Part shown: positions 12,162-24,548 of the stretch, piece after piece
Layout: each line of letters opens with the position of its first letter
Numbering within the stretch: position 1 is the stretch's first letter
Source: Salticus scenicus
Lineage: Eukaryota; Arthropoda; Arachnida; Araneae; Salticidae
Reading direction: 5' to 3'
Length of the DNA stretch: 64,000 nucleotides
NCBI GenBank assembly: GCA_963930645.1
Contig: OZ005648.1
Location: 150,763,035 to 150,827,034 of the forward strand
The notes under the pieces: model-generated
Database searches by the model: none
The model's input: only the letters and a program-made list of their open reading frames with translations
Told to the model about the DNA's origin: nothing
Program-made: the position numbers and the translations under genes

Positions 12162-12669
12162 TGTGGAAAGTCATGTGGAAAGCTTTGAGGGACGCATTCC
12201 TTGTACAGTCAACAGATGGCGCTGCCTCCGATGCCCATCTTTCAACGAGAGGACGAACGGAAGGTAGTTGAGATCTCCCTGTCATGAAGAGCTGTTGAGA
12301 CCGTCAGCGCGAAGGCTGATGTGGTCATTTTCTTCTAATTAGAGCTTGTAGTGCTCTTAATAGTTGGTTAGAGTCATGGAGAGCTCTATACTACAATCTC
12401 ACATATTTTAAATAGTACGTGTAGGTACTAATGTGAATAAAGAGAGCGAGTAAATGCTTATATATTACTTTGTGTTAGTTCTAATGATGAAGAGAGCTTG
12501 TTATGTGTATTAGGCCTCGAAACCAGCAAATGGTTGTTGATGTAAATTCTACTTTTATAATATTATCTCTGTATATTTTGTGTTTTTGTGTGTCTTCAAT
12601 AAACATGTAGTTCTCTAAGTTGCATCTCATCATTGCCCCACCCCCTAGACGCCCAGCTGAGATTCTACA
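12162..12669 (+). repeat. 3' LTR
   Basis: 508-bp partner of 6630-7148. AATAAA is at 12598-12603. Differences from the 5' LTR are mostly transitions, plus loss of one 12-bp terminal unit and one extra C in CCACCCCCTAG. Confidence 0.93.
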
Positions 12670-13187
12670 TATATATATATATATAATGCCTGAAAGCTAA
12701 TTTTCGTTCTATCTTAAATAAAAAGATAGACGGTGAAAACTGATTTATTTTATAAATATTTAGTGAATATAAGGAAAGAAAAATTGATTTTTAACGAAAA
12801 AAATATACACACGGATGAAGTAAAACTTTTGTATTGCTTCCATTCTGTATTATACATTGTATAAAATAAAACATAGTTTAACATTCTGCATTAATCTGTA
12901 ATTTTGTAATATCAATTAAAAAATTTTAAAGTATTAATTATAAAAATTTTAATAGAATTATATTATTTTAAAATTAGCACAGCTGAACACATACCTCATA
13001 TTCCCACACACCAAATGGAACTTTTAATTATTACTTTTATTTTATTTTCTACTTTATTTATTTATTTATTATTATTATTACTTTTTTTTTAGGCAAACAC
13101 ATACTATCAAAATCCTTAACGATTTATACATGAGGTTAAAATTGAAAAACATTTCGTGAATGAAAACGATTCCTAGTAAATAAATAA

Positions 13188-13223
<36 letters not shown>

Positions 13224-13865
13224 AAAGATACATTGTGAATAAAAAATAAATACTCTTTAGGTACTTAAAAAAAAATAAAAATACAAGTAATTTCTATTAT
13301 TTATGTCAAAAACTGCGTATAGGGTTTTAATTATGTATAAATTTCTTAAATGTGTATTTCTAATTAATACTGCTAACTCTAATTTACGACTCTAAGTAAT
13401 GATTTGTTACATTAATATTATATATATATGCATGCTTAGTTTGCATAATTAATTGAATAAATTAGCTTTCCTTTGCTGGGATAAACATTTTAATTATTTT
13501 CTAAAAATATCTGACATAGCTCTACAGATCTAATAATATAAATTTTAACTTTTAATTTTATATGTATATGTGTTTCATTCCTTTATTCCCTTTCAAATAT
13601 TTCTCCACGGTGCATTTCTCTTCTGTTTTATTGATATATATTAGGAAGTTTATAGCTAACAAAAGCATCATACATGATTTTCGTGCTAGGAACTCAGAGA
13701 CCTGTTCATGTCTACAGTAAACACATTGTTGCAATTTGTAGATTAACACAAAGAATGGCTTACAGAAAGAGACTAACCATTTTCCAAAAGTTGAATGACT
13801 TAGGTTTCCTGAGTTAAGAAATCAATCTTGCAATTTGAAAATACTTGGTAAATAAGCTTTAAATG
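12670..13865. other. Intergenic DNA with (TA)n and (TAAA)n
   Basis: The flanking (TA)n of the retrotransposon is followed by AT-rich DNA without a gene. A second (TA)n lies near 13191-13219 after (AAAT)n. Confidence 0.5.

Positions 13866-13960
<95 letters not shown>
13866..13960. repeat. A35-(TA)10-T40 palindromic tract
   Basis: A run of 35 A, then ten TA dinucleotides, then 40 T. The 95-bp block is its own reverse complement apart from arm length and could extrude as a cruciform or hairpin. It is followed by a G-rich stretch ending in G11 (13966-13985). Confidence 0.9.
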
Positions 13961-13962
<2 letters not shown>

Positions 13963-16900
13963 GGTGGGGAGGTAGGGGGGGGGGGAAGTAAGAAAGCATT
14001 TCAGAAAATATTTTAACTATTTCGATAAATATTGAGGATTAAGGAAGATTTTGGGAGATTATAAATCAGTTTGACAGTTCATAATTTTGGGAAAACTAGT
14101 TTTAATGATACAATAAAAAAGGAGTTTAAATACAATTAAATGATTTAAACATTTTATAGAAACTCAAGGATTTTAGGTTTTTGTACATAAAAACTGATGT
14201 GACGTTTTGTTTTTTCCGGAAAATTTAATTTTCATTAGTAAAATATTTTGGGAAGCAAATGTCTTTAACTATTTCAAAGACATTCAATGATTTCAGTGTC
14301 CTTGTACGTAGAAATCTGTCTGACAGATTGCTATATACAGAAATATATTTATTTTTCTCGTCCTTTGAAAAGCATTATATAAACTAAAGTGCTTTGACAT
14401 TTCTATGAAATTCTTGGAGACTTTTCTTCCAATAAAAGCTGTGGACACCTGGAACCAAATTAAAATCTGTCTATTTCAGGTTTTTCTTATTTATTTACTA
14501 AAAACAGCATGACAAACAATTATTTTGCCATTAAAATCTTTTATTAAGTGCTGACTCAGAATAATACAGAAATACTCATGTCTTACAACAGTTAATCAAA
14601 ATTTTAATAGAAATGGAAAATGCTCCATAATATTTTTTCAGTGATTATTCAATCTTTTACTTATTTTTTTTTTTCTCTTTTATATATATATATATATGAT
14701 ATAAATATATTTTTCTTTTTTAAAAAATCATATTTTAATAAATTTTAACGTCTAATTCAAAGTTATTGTTATAAAAAGAGAGACATATTTAACAGGGGTG
14801 GAAATTTGGAATTGTGGAAAACCAACTATTCAAACTTTTCACTACTATTTATGAATAATAACTTTTTTTTATTAATGAATCCTTAATTGCAAAAGTCTAT
14901 TATAAAAGATTGCTATATAAAAATAGTATTGTCAAATCTGCACTATATACATACTAATTCAAAATTACAATGATCAAATATCATTAAGGAAGACTTTAAT
15001 TAATCAATAAACAATTACGTAAGGAAGAGAATTCTTGTACAAAGCAAATGATAGTTAAAAAGTTGAGTTTTTTCTGAGACATTATTAGATGAAATTATAT
15101 ATAACAAATATAAACATAGTATAAAAGAAATAATAACTTTTGACTAGAAGAAGAATATAAGGAGGTCACCACGGCTTAAGACTGGTGAAACGGGTGACAA
15201 CAGTTTGACAGTCACCCGACTTTCCCCAAATCCATTGCAAGACCATATGGTATCAAAATCAAAGAAAGAAGTTAAAATGAAGATAATAATTACTGCAAAT
15301 AAAATAAAATGATACAAAAGGTATTTAAACAAGCAAATATTGAAACTTAGCGAGAAATCCTTGAATAATTTAACCAATTATCATTGTAGTTATATGACCA
15401 AAATGTAGAAAGCATGTTTTTTTTTATTTAAAGTGAAGTTTCAGACTATCTACAAGATAAGTAATTTTAAGGATAGCAATAATTGTGTTAGATAATATTT
15501 TATATTATTTAAAGATAATCATTAAAATTATTTTCAATTTGATATAATAATTGTATTATAATTTTAAGCTTCTTCATTAACATAAAAATTAAATAACTTC
15601 TTTTTTTAAAGTATACAGTAACTGTCCCTATAATGCCATTAAAATACTGATTTGATAAAACTTACAACATTTTTATAATTAAATGCACACAAAAAGTTTA
15701 TATTTTAATTTGATTATACATCCTTCATTACATAATAATAAGAAAAATTATAAACATAATTTCGTTAATTCAATAAAGATATTCAGATTAATTTTATGTA
15801 TTATTCCTATTAATTGATGATAACGATTGTGCTCCACATTAATTCATTACTCAAATAAAATTTTCATTGTAATTCCAAAGGCCATTCATATTAATTGAAT
15901 AAACTCTGATTAACAAAATACTTACGCTAATAAAGTACAATCACCTTTATTTTCCTCAGATAGAAATGCTTGCTTTTCCAAAATGAGTAGCAATTCCCCA
16001 TATTTTGGGTTGCATAGTAAAACTAAATAAACTATTCTGTTTGATTTACAAAATAAGGATGTTCTTTAAACAATATATTTGCATATGACAAAATTCGCAG
16101 AAATACCTCCACAGAACGGTTAGGTAACATATATATTATGTTTACTTTTACAATGTTTATTATACTAGAGGAAATGCAAATTCCAGTAATGAGCTTAGAA
16201 GCGAGAGATAATATTTACCGTCAAATAAGGCCGTTATTGAAAGACGTGCATGAGCAGTTTCCCGGCGAGATATCTAATTCAAAATAATGAGTATTGTTTA
16301 TTTAAGATTTATATAAATATTTATAATCGTAATGAGGGCTTTATACATACAAGTTTGATAAAATGTCACAGAATAGTTCACTCTGTAATTCTCGCGTGTC
16401 ATAAATTAAAGTGCAGGTAGTGTTAGTTTAATATAAAATTTGAAAATCTGTTTGATTCCAAGATACTTTGTAAGAAATTTTATCAAGAAGTAAGTAATCG
16501 TAGCTATTTAGATAAAACAATTTATAATAAATTAATATTTATTCAATTATAAATTATCAAATGAATATGCGTTGCAAAACTGATATATCTGCATTATTTA
16601 TTTACTGTTATCCAACAAGCAAAAAATGAGTTGATTGTGAATCACATATTACTTAAATAAATATCTATTTGGTTATTTTTAATAATTAATATACATCAGT
16701 ATATTGTCAATTAAAATATGTTGTATAGATAAATAGGCGAGACGTAGCAAAACCCAGACGGTTGCTTCAGGGCCCCGAGCCCAATACCTTCCCGAGCTTT
16801 GACCACTTTTTCTTGTCAACTTTGGCCTTTCATTCCTACCGGTGTTAGCCTTTTTTCCCTCAAACACTTAACATTGTGAGTTTTCTTCCTTCTCGTTCCA

Positions 16901-17109
16901 TGCTTTTTCCTATGGAATTCTGACTTTTTTCCCTCGAGTTTTACATTCTAAAGTGCGGCGATCCACACCAGAATTTTTAATGAATATTGTATGTCTTATT
17001 TTATCTTGCTTTTATTGAATTAGTGCGTTTCTGATTCCACCATTCATTACTATCTACATTTATTATAGGATAAAATTTTGTATTTAGTCATTTCGATCAA
17101 AGTTATTGC
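13961..17109. other. Gene-free AT-rich DNA with one GC-richer patch
   Basis: No gene is seen. Bases 16735-16870 are unusually GC-rich for the region (GGGCCCCGAGCCC within it) and may be a fragment of an unrecognised repeat. A smaller GC-richer patch is at 15160-15240. Neither has a frame that looks coding. Confidence 0.45.
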
Positions 17110-17760
17110 AAGTTAAGCGGCACAACATGATGCAAAATAATGTCTGTCCGCAGCAGCACCAATTGTCTGTAGCGGCAGGGTGGCAAAATAACAATCAGCA
17201 GCAACAGATTACAAGTGTACAAAAGAAAATATGCAGTCAATCTCAGCATTTACATTGCGGGATACGTTAAATAAACTAAAGCATGTACAAAGTAAGCAGT
17301 ATAACATCTATGGAGAATGTGTCCGCCCGATTGTTTGCCATTTGAGGCGGCAAGCGTCATATAATCATAAGCGTCATATTTATTTCATATTAAAAATATT
17401 TTAGAAACAAGGATTACATTATTAGTTGTTTTCTTGTGAATGCAATTGCATACAAGTTCAAATTTTAAGGTTTCTTTAAACTATTCCGCAGTCTGGATGT
17501 TCAATTTGACTCTATACATTCTTCGTATACGTCTACTCGTAATCAGTTATCACTGATTGTTTTTCTGCTGCCTGATCGCTGCAGGCAATTAGTGCTGTTG
17601 TCTGTGGACATTTTTTAGTATTACATTGAGCCGCTGACCTTGTACACGGTTTGATATAAATCCTATAAATTCAAAATTGTAACAGTCAGAGGGCCACATT
17701 CCCCATACACGTTGCACTGCTTACTTTGTGTACATGCCTTGATTTCGACCTAAAACGTTG
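17110..17760. repeat. Compound inverted repeat (arms a-b ... a'-b')
   Basis: Segment a (about 17114-17220: AATGTCTGTCCGCAGCAGCA, then TAGCGGCAGG) has an inverted diverged copy a' at about 17530-17645. Segment b (about 17275-17345: GCATGTACAAAGTAAGCAGT then GAGAATGTGTCCGCC) has an inverted copy b' at about 17690-17750. Because the order is a, b, a', b', this is not a simple palindrome; two overlapping inverted-repeat elements, or a rearranged one, would explain it. Segment b recurs alone at 23361-23415. It is non-coding. Confidence 0.55.
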
Positions 17761-18595
17761 GAGGTTTTTGCAGTTTACGGTATATTTTTCTAAATGTATT
17801 TTCAGCATTCAATACCAGTTTTTTTTCTTTTCTTTTTTACTTTTTAAAATCAATTAACCTTTATTTTGGCTCTCAGATAATCATGAAAATAAATAAATTT
17901 ACCTCATTAGCCCAGCATTTGGTGTATTTAGCTGGGTAAATTAAAAAACGAAATTATGTGAGTCAGATAATTAATGCACACAGTCGTTTTTTAATGTCTA
18001 GTAGTACGGAAAGAAATAAAATGGTAGATATAATTTTATAAATTTCGCAGTTTTCCTTTTTTCTTTCTTTCTTTCTTTTTTTTTTTTTTTTTTTTTTATT
18101 TAAGCAAAATTTAAGTTTTACGTTGATATTTTTAGAAGTGATCTTTTTAAAAAGTTTATTACAGGTATGCAAATAAATTTTTATATGTTAACTATTATAT
18201 AGAAGAAAATAAGGTTTTCTCAGTACAGTAAGTTAAATAGGATGATTAAAATTTAAAAATAACTTTTATAATTATTTTTTATTTTTAACAAATGTTACCT
18301 TGCTAATGATAAAACGATTAACTGGAGATAATTAGTTTCATCTATTTTTATTTTTATTTTATTATTTTTTTTAATGATATTTTGTCCCCAAATTATTACT
18401 GTAAATTACAAATCGTTCATAACATGTTAAATTAATACATCTCGCATGACTAATAACATATAAAGACAGTTTAAAAAACAAAACGGTAAATAATGTTAAC
18501 AGTCCTTAAAATTTTTCATTACGACAGTTGTTTTACTAAGGAAATGGAGAAAAATAAACTGGAATTAATTAGGATTTTGAATTGAAATATTTTTG
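17761..18595. other. Intergenic AT-rich DNA
   Basis: Homopolymer-rich sequence (CTTT repeats near 18058-18098 followed by a T run). No gene or repeat structure is recognised. Confidence 0.5.
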
Positions 18596-18597
18596 TA

Positions 18598-19146
18598 CAG
18601 GGTGACAAGAAATAACTTGGACGAAGTTTCAAACCAAATATCTGTAACTACCACTATCGCAAACTCATTTTGGAAGATGTGGCCTTACCTTGGTCGCAAA
18701 CGTTCTTTGAAAACAAAAGATGGACCTTCCAACAGGATTTCGCACCTGCACACAGAGCTAAAAACACTCAAGATTGGTGCAAGAAAAATTTTCCTGACTT
18801 CATTGGAGCTCAATAATGGCCACCGTATTCCCCAGATTTCAACCCAATGGATTATTCTGTTTGGTCCATCTTGGAGACAAGAGTGTGTGCTAAACCTCGT
18901 AAAACTTTGGCATCCCTAAAGTAATTCTTATGCAAGGAATGGGATAAAATATCAGTAAGTGAGTAGCCGAAAATTTTGTGACACGTTTAAAGCTCTGTAT
19001 TAAGGCTAAAGGTAGCCACTTTGAAAATTTGTAAATATAATAGACAAAATAATGTATTCATATTAATTTAAGTTTGGTCGTAATATTTTAATTAGCATTA
19101 AAGTTATAATGTATCATGTGTGTCCAAGTTATTTCTTGTCACCCTG
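18598..19146 (+). mobile_element. Internally deleted mariner-type transposon
   Basis: Perfect 25-bp terminal inverted repeats start CAGGGTGACAAGAAATAACT and are bounded by TA on both sides (18596-18597, 19147-19148), the classical mariner insertion. The element is only 549 bp, so most of the transposase gene has been lost. What remains encodes a recognisable piece of the DDE domain (see the nested entry). Exact TIR preservation suggests it was mobilised in trans after the deletion. Confidence 0.93.
18710..18970 (+). pseudogene. Mariner-type transposase C-terminal remnant
   Basis: One plus-strand frame reads FQQDFAPAH around 18727-18753 (second catalytic Asp at 18736-18738) and PPYSPDFNPMDYSVW around 18815-18861 (third catalytic Asp at 18850-18852), followed by a basic tail. 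An in-frame TAA (18810-18812) separates the two motifs and another follows at about 18919, so it is dead. Counting across that stop, 37 codons lie between the two Asp, closer to the DD37D type than to classic DD34D mariner. The catalytic N-terminal half and the DNA-binding domain are missing. Confidence 0.85.
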
Positions 19147-19614
19147 TAAGTGTTACCTTTGTTTTAATACAATAACATTTTACGCCATATTACCACAATA
19201 AAGCAACAGTAATTCTCAAAAGTACATTTCAAAATACATTTCTCGCGACTTTAATGCGCACACACATATATATAAATATAATAAATTTAAATTACACAAA
19301 GCTAACCAATATTAATAATGAACTACGTGTATTTTGGAAAACGCAAAACTTTCTTCTGTATTGTGTTCTACAAATTCCTGCAGTGTAAATTATTAATTAA
19401 AATTATTATTAATTAATATATTTTCAATGATGAGTGAAAAAGGTTTTCATCTCACAAACGTACAACATTAAATGTTAAAAGAAAGTCGATTTTATTGCCT
19501 ATAGAAAAGAAAATTATAACTTTGCTTCAGATTATAACCTTCGAAGAAAAATTAAGAAAATGTCGAAGAGAATACGTAAAATGCCTTGCTTAAACAACAT
19601 CCGTTGAGTCGATT

Positions 19615-20180
19615 TAACTAGAGACCCTAAATAAAATAATAGGCCGGCGCATCACCGCCATTTTTTTGCCTCCGAAGAGGACAGCGTTCCCGCTTGACGT
19701 CCTAACCGCTTCCCTAATGATTTTAAGAAATCTTGATCTGAAGCTAATCCGGTCAAGATAAGAGCAATAAGCAACAATAATATTCCTAAAAATACATTTT
19801 TTTTCAGAGTACATTCTCAGGATGTCATTTTATTCTGATATCCTATGGATGTGATGGGATAAGATGTGTTGTTAGGGCGGTTTCTGTTTCTTTTACAAAA
19901 TGTCGCCAAAATTCAAATACACAGTAATAGAAGGTCTGTGAACACTTTATTTTCATTTCTTGAATGATTATAGCAGTTTATCGCTAAACAAACTTCCATA
20001 TCATAGTTTACTTAGCTAAAATTATGAAATATAATAAAACAAGTTACTCTAAAGTAACGTAAGATGATAAAAAAATATGTTTGTCGTTTGTTTATCAGAG
20101 AAACGCGCTGGGTACATGTGGCAACCCTAAGGCAACAAAATGCCTGATGCGCCAGCTCGTATATATAGGAGTCTTAGATT
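19615..20180. mobile_element. MITE with GGCCGGCGCATCA-type TIRs, copy 1
   Basis: Left arm (about 19637-19672: GGCCGGCGCATCACCGCCAT then TTTTTTGCCT) and right arm (about 20130-20165: AGGCAACAAAATGCCTGATG then CGCCAGCTCG) are imperfect inverted repeats. Weaker symmetry extends outward on both sides. The interior is non-coding. A shorter relative is at 29196-29578. The superfamily is not clear to me. Confidence 0.6.
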
Positions 20181-20487
20181 TAACCGCCCATTGTAGCTAC
20201 GTAGTAGGCAATTGTCAACGGATAAGATTTACGGGGATTCCAAATAGTCTGGAATTGTAAAATTTAGATTTTTGATCGTTGGAAGGGTTTCTCCGCTTTA
20301 GTATCTCCCAGACGTATTATCTGTACAGAACATGAAGAAAATTGCAACCACGACGGATTTTACGTGCACCAACTTATATTTATTTACATGGCGATCTTTG
20401 GTCAGCCCGTGTATGTAACTTGCAGCTTGTGAAATGTGCGGGCAGGAAAGTAAAGATTTATTCAAAATAACATAAATTTAAGTCCAA

Positions 20488-20912
20488 CAAGGAAACATTC
20501 AAAAGGTGTCATCTTCAAAAAGCATAGAAAAAAAATATATGTGATTCTACTCTTCATAAAACACCAGAAAATGAAAAAATTATCGGCTGAAATTAATTAC
20601 AGCGACCACAAAAAATTATCGAAATTAAGCATATTTGGCGATTTAGCGCTGTTAGGCGATACGTTTGCTAGCACCGAGATTGCCGAGTGCGAACAGAACA
20701 GTGTTTTGCTTTTCCGCCAAGTACTCAAAATCAATCGCCTAGCAGTGTGAAATCGCGAAATATGCTTAATTTTGATAATTTTTTGTGGTCGCTGTAATTA
20801 ATTTCAGCAGATTTTTTTTTTTTTTTTCATTTTCTGGTGTTTTATGAAGAGTAGAATCACATATATTTTTTTCAATACTTTTTGATGATGACACCTTTTG
20901 AATGTTTCCTTG
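20488..20912. mobile_element. Fold-back element with ~165-bp inverted arms
   Basis: The first ~165 bp (CAAGGAAACATTCAAAAGGT ... AATTAAGCATATTTGGCGAT) are repeated in reverse complement at the other end, with a central loop of about 95 bp that is GC-richer (CACCGAGATTGCCGAGTGCG). Arms are nearly identical apart from poly-T length. The whole thing could form one long hairpin. It is non-coding; a short ORF over it is produced by the symmetry. Confidence 0.8.
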
Positions 20913-21329
20913 TAAGATAATTTTGCCAAAAAGGAAGTAATGTTTTTCATGAATTATGCTCTCTATATTTCAAATATATTTTCAGATTGAAAATAGAATT
21001 ACATATATACACAAATATCTCTGAAAGCCTTTGCTGTAAAAATAATTTCAGAAAACACTATAGATTCATTGCTGTATTCAATCGATAAAAATACACAGTT
21101 CATTTAACACACATGAGGAGCATATATCCATGTTTTGCTGGTATTCTAACTCAGTCTTCTATTCTAGAGGTCATCACGTTGCCAACAGAGTCAGTGGGCT
21201 CACAAGGTTTACGTTACAAAAATAGAAAAGGTGAGTATTGATGTTGACTTGTTAATAAAGCTTGTGATACGCACCAAAAGTCTTCTGGGAAATATTCCTT
21301 ATCGATTTATAGCACATTGTGAAGTAATT

Positions 21330-21366
<37 letters not shown>

Positions 21367-23580
21367 AGAACTAGTTGTAGAAATCTACAGCAACCAATGG
21401 TGCATTTATATTCAGAAAATACTCGATTTTATAGAAAGTTTTTACAACGTATTAGTACTAGTCTATGTTCACGTTAAATTGAAGTTTTGCAATCAACTTA
21501 CATTTACTTTCCTAACTTCTTCCCTTTACGGAGTCTCAGTTAAATGGAGACATGCCAACTTTTTAATTTATTCAGAATCAGTATTGGTCCCGCTCTTTTT
21601 TCACACGAGTTTATTTGTAGCAATATTTTCTCTAATATGTAATTATGATCAATTGAGGAAAAAAAAAAGTTGAAAAAAAAAATTGCGTGTACTAACAATA
21701 ATCCGAAACAAAATAAAATGTTTTAGAGTCGCCAACTTTAATAATTTATTCAGCAGCATTGTTAATAACTCCTTCTTTAAATACACTTCCCTTGAGAGCA
21801 TTTTTTTTTTTTTTTTTTCATATTTCATCGTAGTTATATATTGGTAAAAATTTCTCTAGAAAAATTGTGGTATGGAAAAGGTACGGTACTAACAATACTC
21901 TGCAATTAACAATAAAAATTGTCATTTTTCAATTGGGTATGTCTGTAAATGCACACTTTTATAAAATAAAAATAATTGCTTTCATAAAATTAATTTTTTA
22001 CACACGTAAATTTGTACCTCATTAAAACTTAAATTTTATGATTAACAAATGCTATCCAAGTTATTACTATGATACTTTCTTTCTCATAATGATTTTGATT
22101 TGCATGCAAGGCTAAACCTTTCTACTCTACTAACCATATACATCTGATGAGATGACATTAATTGTGACAAAATACCTGTCATACATAAAGACTAATTTGG
22201 ACTTTAGTCTAGAGATAATTGCAATAAGAGTGAGTCACTGGACTTTTAAATCTCACCTGATTTGGGGTTAATTTCCATATTCTTGTTAATAATTAAAAAG
22301 CTGCATTTTATACACCCAACTTCTGTATCACAAAACTCTTTAATTATTATAAGGTAATTATAATATATTTTTTTTATTCCTAGCATGTAGTATATAATAT
22401 AAGAGAAAACTTTCTACACTGTTACAAACAAAATCAGAATAATGTAATTTTTTCTACATTATAGAGTCATTATAATGATGAAGCTGTGATTATATATCAT
22501 TTAAATATTTTTTCTTTATTTTAATTAAAGTTCATTATGTTGTGTTGCTAAATATCTCATTTTCTTTTGAAATTCTAAAATTTATTATGATGAGCACTAA
22601 AAGTTTTATGTAAATAACAGTGTAATTTCTCCTCTAAATTACTTTAATATGAAAGTTCATAATATTATTTTTTATAGTTGCGTTATGGCATATTAATTTT
22701 GTTTATTCATGAAAATGTAATATTCCTTAGAGACAAAATATTTTTGTCTATTTAACATTTTTTAATGTTTCTCAACAGTTTTATTGCATTTTTAATTTAA
22801 AAGTGTGTTTTTATGAAACGAAATTAGCTGATAAATTACTATTATATAATTACTCTAATATTTACTAATTTTGCATTTCTTTAATTATCTTGCAAATATA
22901 TTAAATGTTATGCGTTAAATTGTATAAATGTTAGATATTTCTAAAGTTTGAATTAAATTTTATTATATTATTATTATTTAAACCTTTCGTCAAACTTTAA
23001 ATCTATTTTCTCAAAAAGAAAAGATATGTATATATATATCGACAGATTTAAAGCTTACGATTAATAAAAATAAATTTATTCTTCATTTATTACTGAAAAA
23101 TATAGCTTATTTTATCAAATTCACCTTTTTGTCTTTTCTTTCTGATGTTTTTAAAATTTGAAAATTTATTTTTATCAAAACAAACTTTCAACATAATAAT
23201 TTTTGTTTTAAACGTATTGTCGTAAAAGTATTTTTGTATTGGAAAAGTGTGACAATATATCACTTGAATTTGTAAATTATTTTACGTTTAATAATTTAAA
23301 TGTCATAATTTCTTGAATATAATATGCAGGCAGAACCTTTTACGAAGAAAGGAAAGCAATGTCTACGGAAAATGTGTCCGCCGGACTCTTGCCTATTTGA
23401 GGAGGCAAGCATTAGATATTTTGTTTCATGCCGCAAATATACACTTCCTTTTGTATGGAAGCAAATTTAAATTGTATTATTAATATATTTTTATGAACGT
23501 TTTGAAAATTACAGGAAAAACCTTAAAACCTACTATTATATTGAAAGGTATAATTCCATATTACTTTACTTTTTAAATTC
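20913..23580. other. Intergenic AT-rich DNA
   Basis: No gene is seen. T tracts are near 21333-21361 and 21802-21818. At 23361-23415 a copy of segment b of the 17.1-kb inverted repeat occurs (GGAAAATGTGTCCGCCGGAC ... GGAGGCAAGC). Confidence 0.5.
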
Positions 23581-23584
23581 TTAA

Positions 23585-24113
23585 CCCTACAAGGCTCAAT
23601 TTTTTTTTAGTGCGCGACAAAAATATATAGGTTGTAATTAGTGATCAGAAGATAGGGAAAACTTATAAAAATAACATTAAAACCATATTTTACGGAAAAA
23701 TTAACTTTTTACCTCAACGTACCGTATGTGGAACATACATAAAAATATGATTTACTAATACGTTTACTATTGTAATGTAAAAAAAATAAAAACAATTTAC
23801 CTCTGCAAAATATACACTTCGTTATAACACACAGTATTTTTTTTTTTTCGAGTCAAAACTGTTCAATAACTAATCTTTTTTTTATTTTTGAATTCAGACA
23901 AGCGACTAACGTATCACTTTCATTCAAATTTCTCACTGAGTGCACTATAACAAAAACACGAACGACATCTTTAGGTAAAGATTCTTATTACTATATTGCT
24001 AAATGTCAGTAGCTTCTATCAATGATGTCAAGAGATGTCGCTACTAATAGTTTTATAGCTATAGGAACGATTAAAGTCGGTGTTCCACATATGGAACTGG
24101 GTGCCTTGTAGGG
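23585..24113. mobile_element. piggyBac-like MITE, TTAA-flanked (CCCTACAAGGC ends)
   Basis: TTAA at 23581-23584 and 24114-24117 bounds a 529-bp unit whose ends are CCCTACAAGGCTC and its near reverse complement GTGCCTTGTAGGG. TTAA duplication with CCC..GGG termini is the piggyBac signature. Subterminal sequence also shows symmetry (TGTGGAACATA on the left, TGTTCCACATATGG on the right). It has no transposase, so it is non-autonomous. Confidence 0.82.
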
Positions 24114-24117
24114 TTAA

Positions 24118-24355
24118 ACATTTACTATCTCTTATAACCTGAGATTGTTCTATAATAATGCATACATATTTAATGTATAATAAATTTTCTAAATGTTTTC
24201 CACTCTCCATGATAGTTAATATCAAAGTCGCCAAATATTTATGATATTTTCCAGAACATGAATAATACAGTTTTCTTTTTATACCACTATTTTTTAAAGA
24301 GCAATTTTCTTCGTATTTATTCGTAGTTAGAAATTGGAAAAAATTACATTACGTT

Positions 24356-24391
<36 letters not shown>

Positions 24392-24548
24392 AAGAAAGAA
24401 AGAAAGAAAAAGAAAATGTTGGGTGCCAACAATTTTCTAGAATAAATTATAAAAATTGACAACTCTGCAATATAAATTTCTTCGCAATCAAATATTGATT
24501 TTCATTTTATTCGCTTTCCTAACTAACTTAATTTTTATGAATGTGTGA
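24118..24548. other. Intergenic DNA with A29-type tract
   Basis: A long A run at about 24358-24386 followed by AAAG repeats; otherwise AT-rich DNA with no gene. Confidence 0.5.

Larger units (their letters stand above)
6630..12669 (+). mobile_element. Ty3/gypsy LTR retrotransposon, full length but mutated
   Basis: Two LTRs in direct orientation flank gag, protease, reverse transcriptase, RNase H and integrase in the order typical of Ty3/gypsy (RT before integrase). The element is 6,040 bp, begins TGTGGAAAG and ends TTCTACA (TG...CA). It lies in a (TA)n tract, so a 4-bp TATA target duplication fits but cannot be proved. There is no env-like ORF between integrase and the 3' LTR. It is inactivated: the gag and pol frames are offset at a G11 run (9262-9272) and pol has in-frame TAA at 10721-10723 and 10916-10918. 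About 21 mismatches over ~507 aligned LTR positions (~4%) indicate a fairly recent, not brand-new, insertion. Confidence 0.95.

Noticed and set aside
16731..16870. Possible exon in a GC-rich patch
   Set aside because: No convincing frame, splice context or similarity to a known protein by eye; more likely a repeat fragment.
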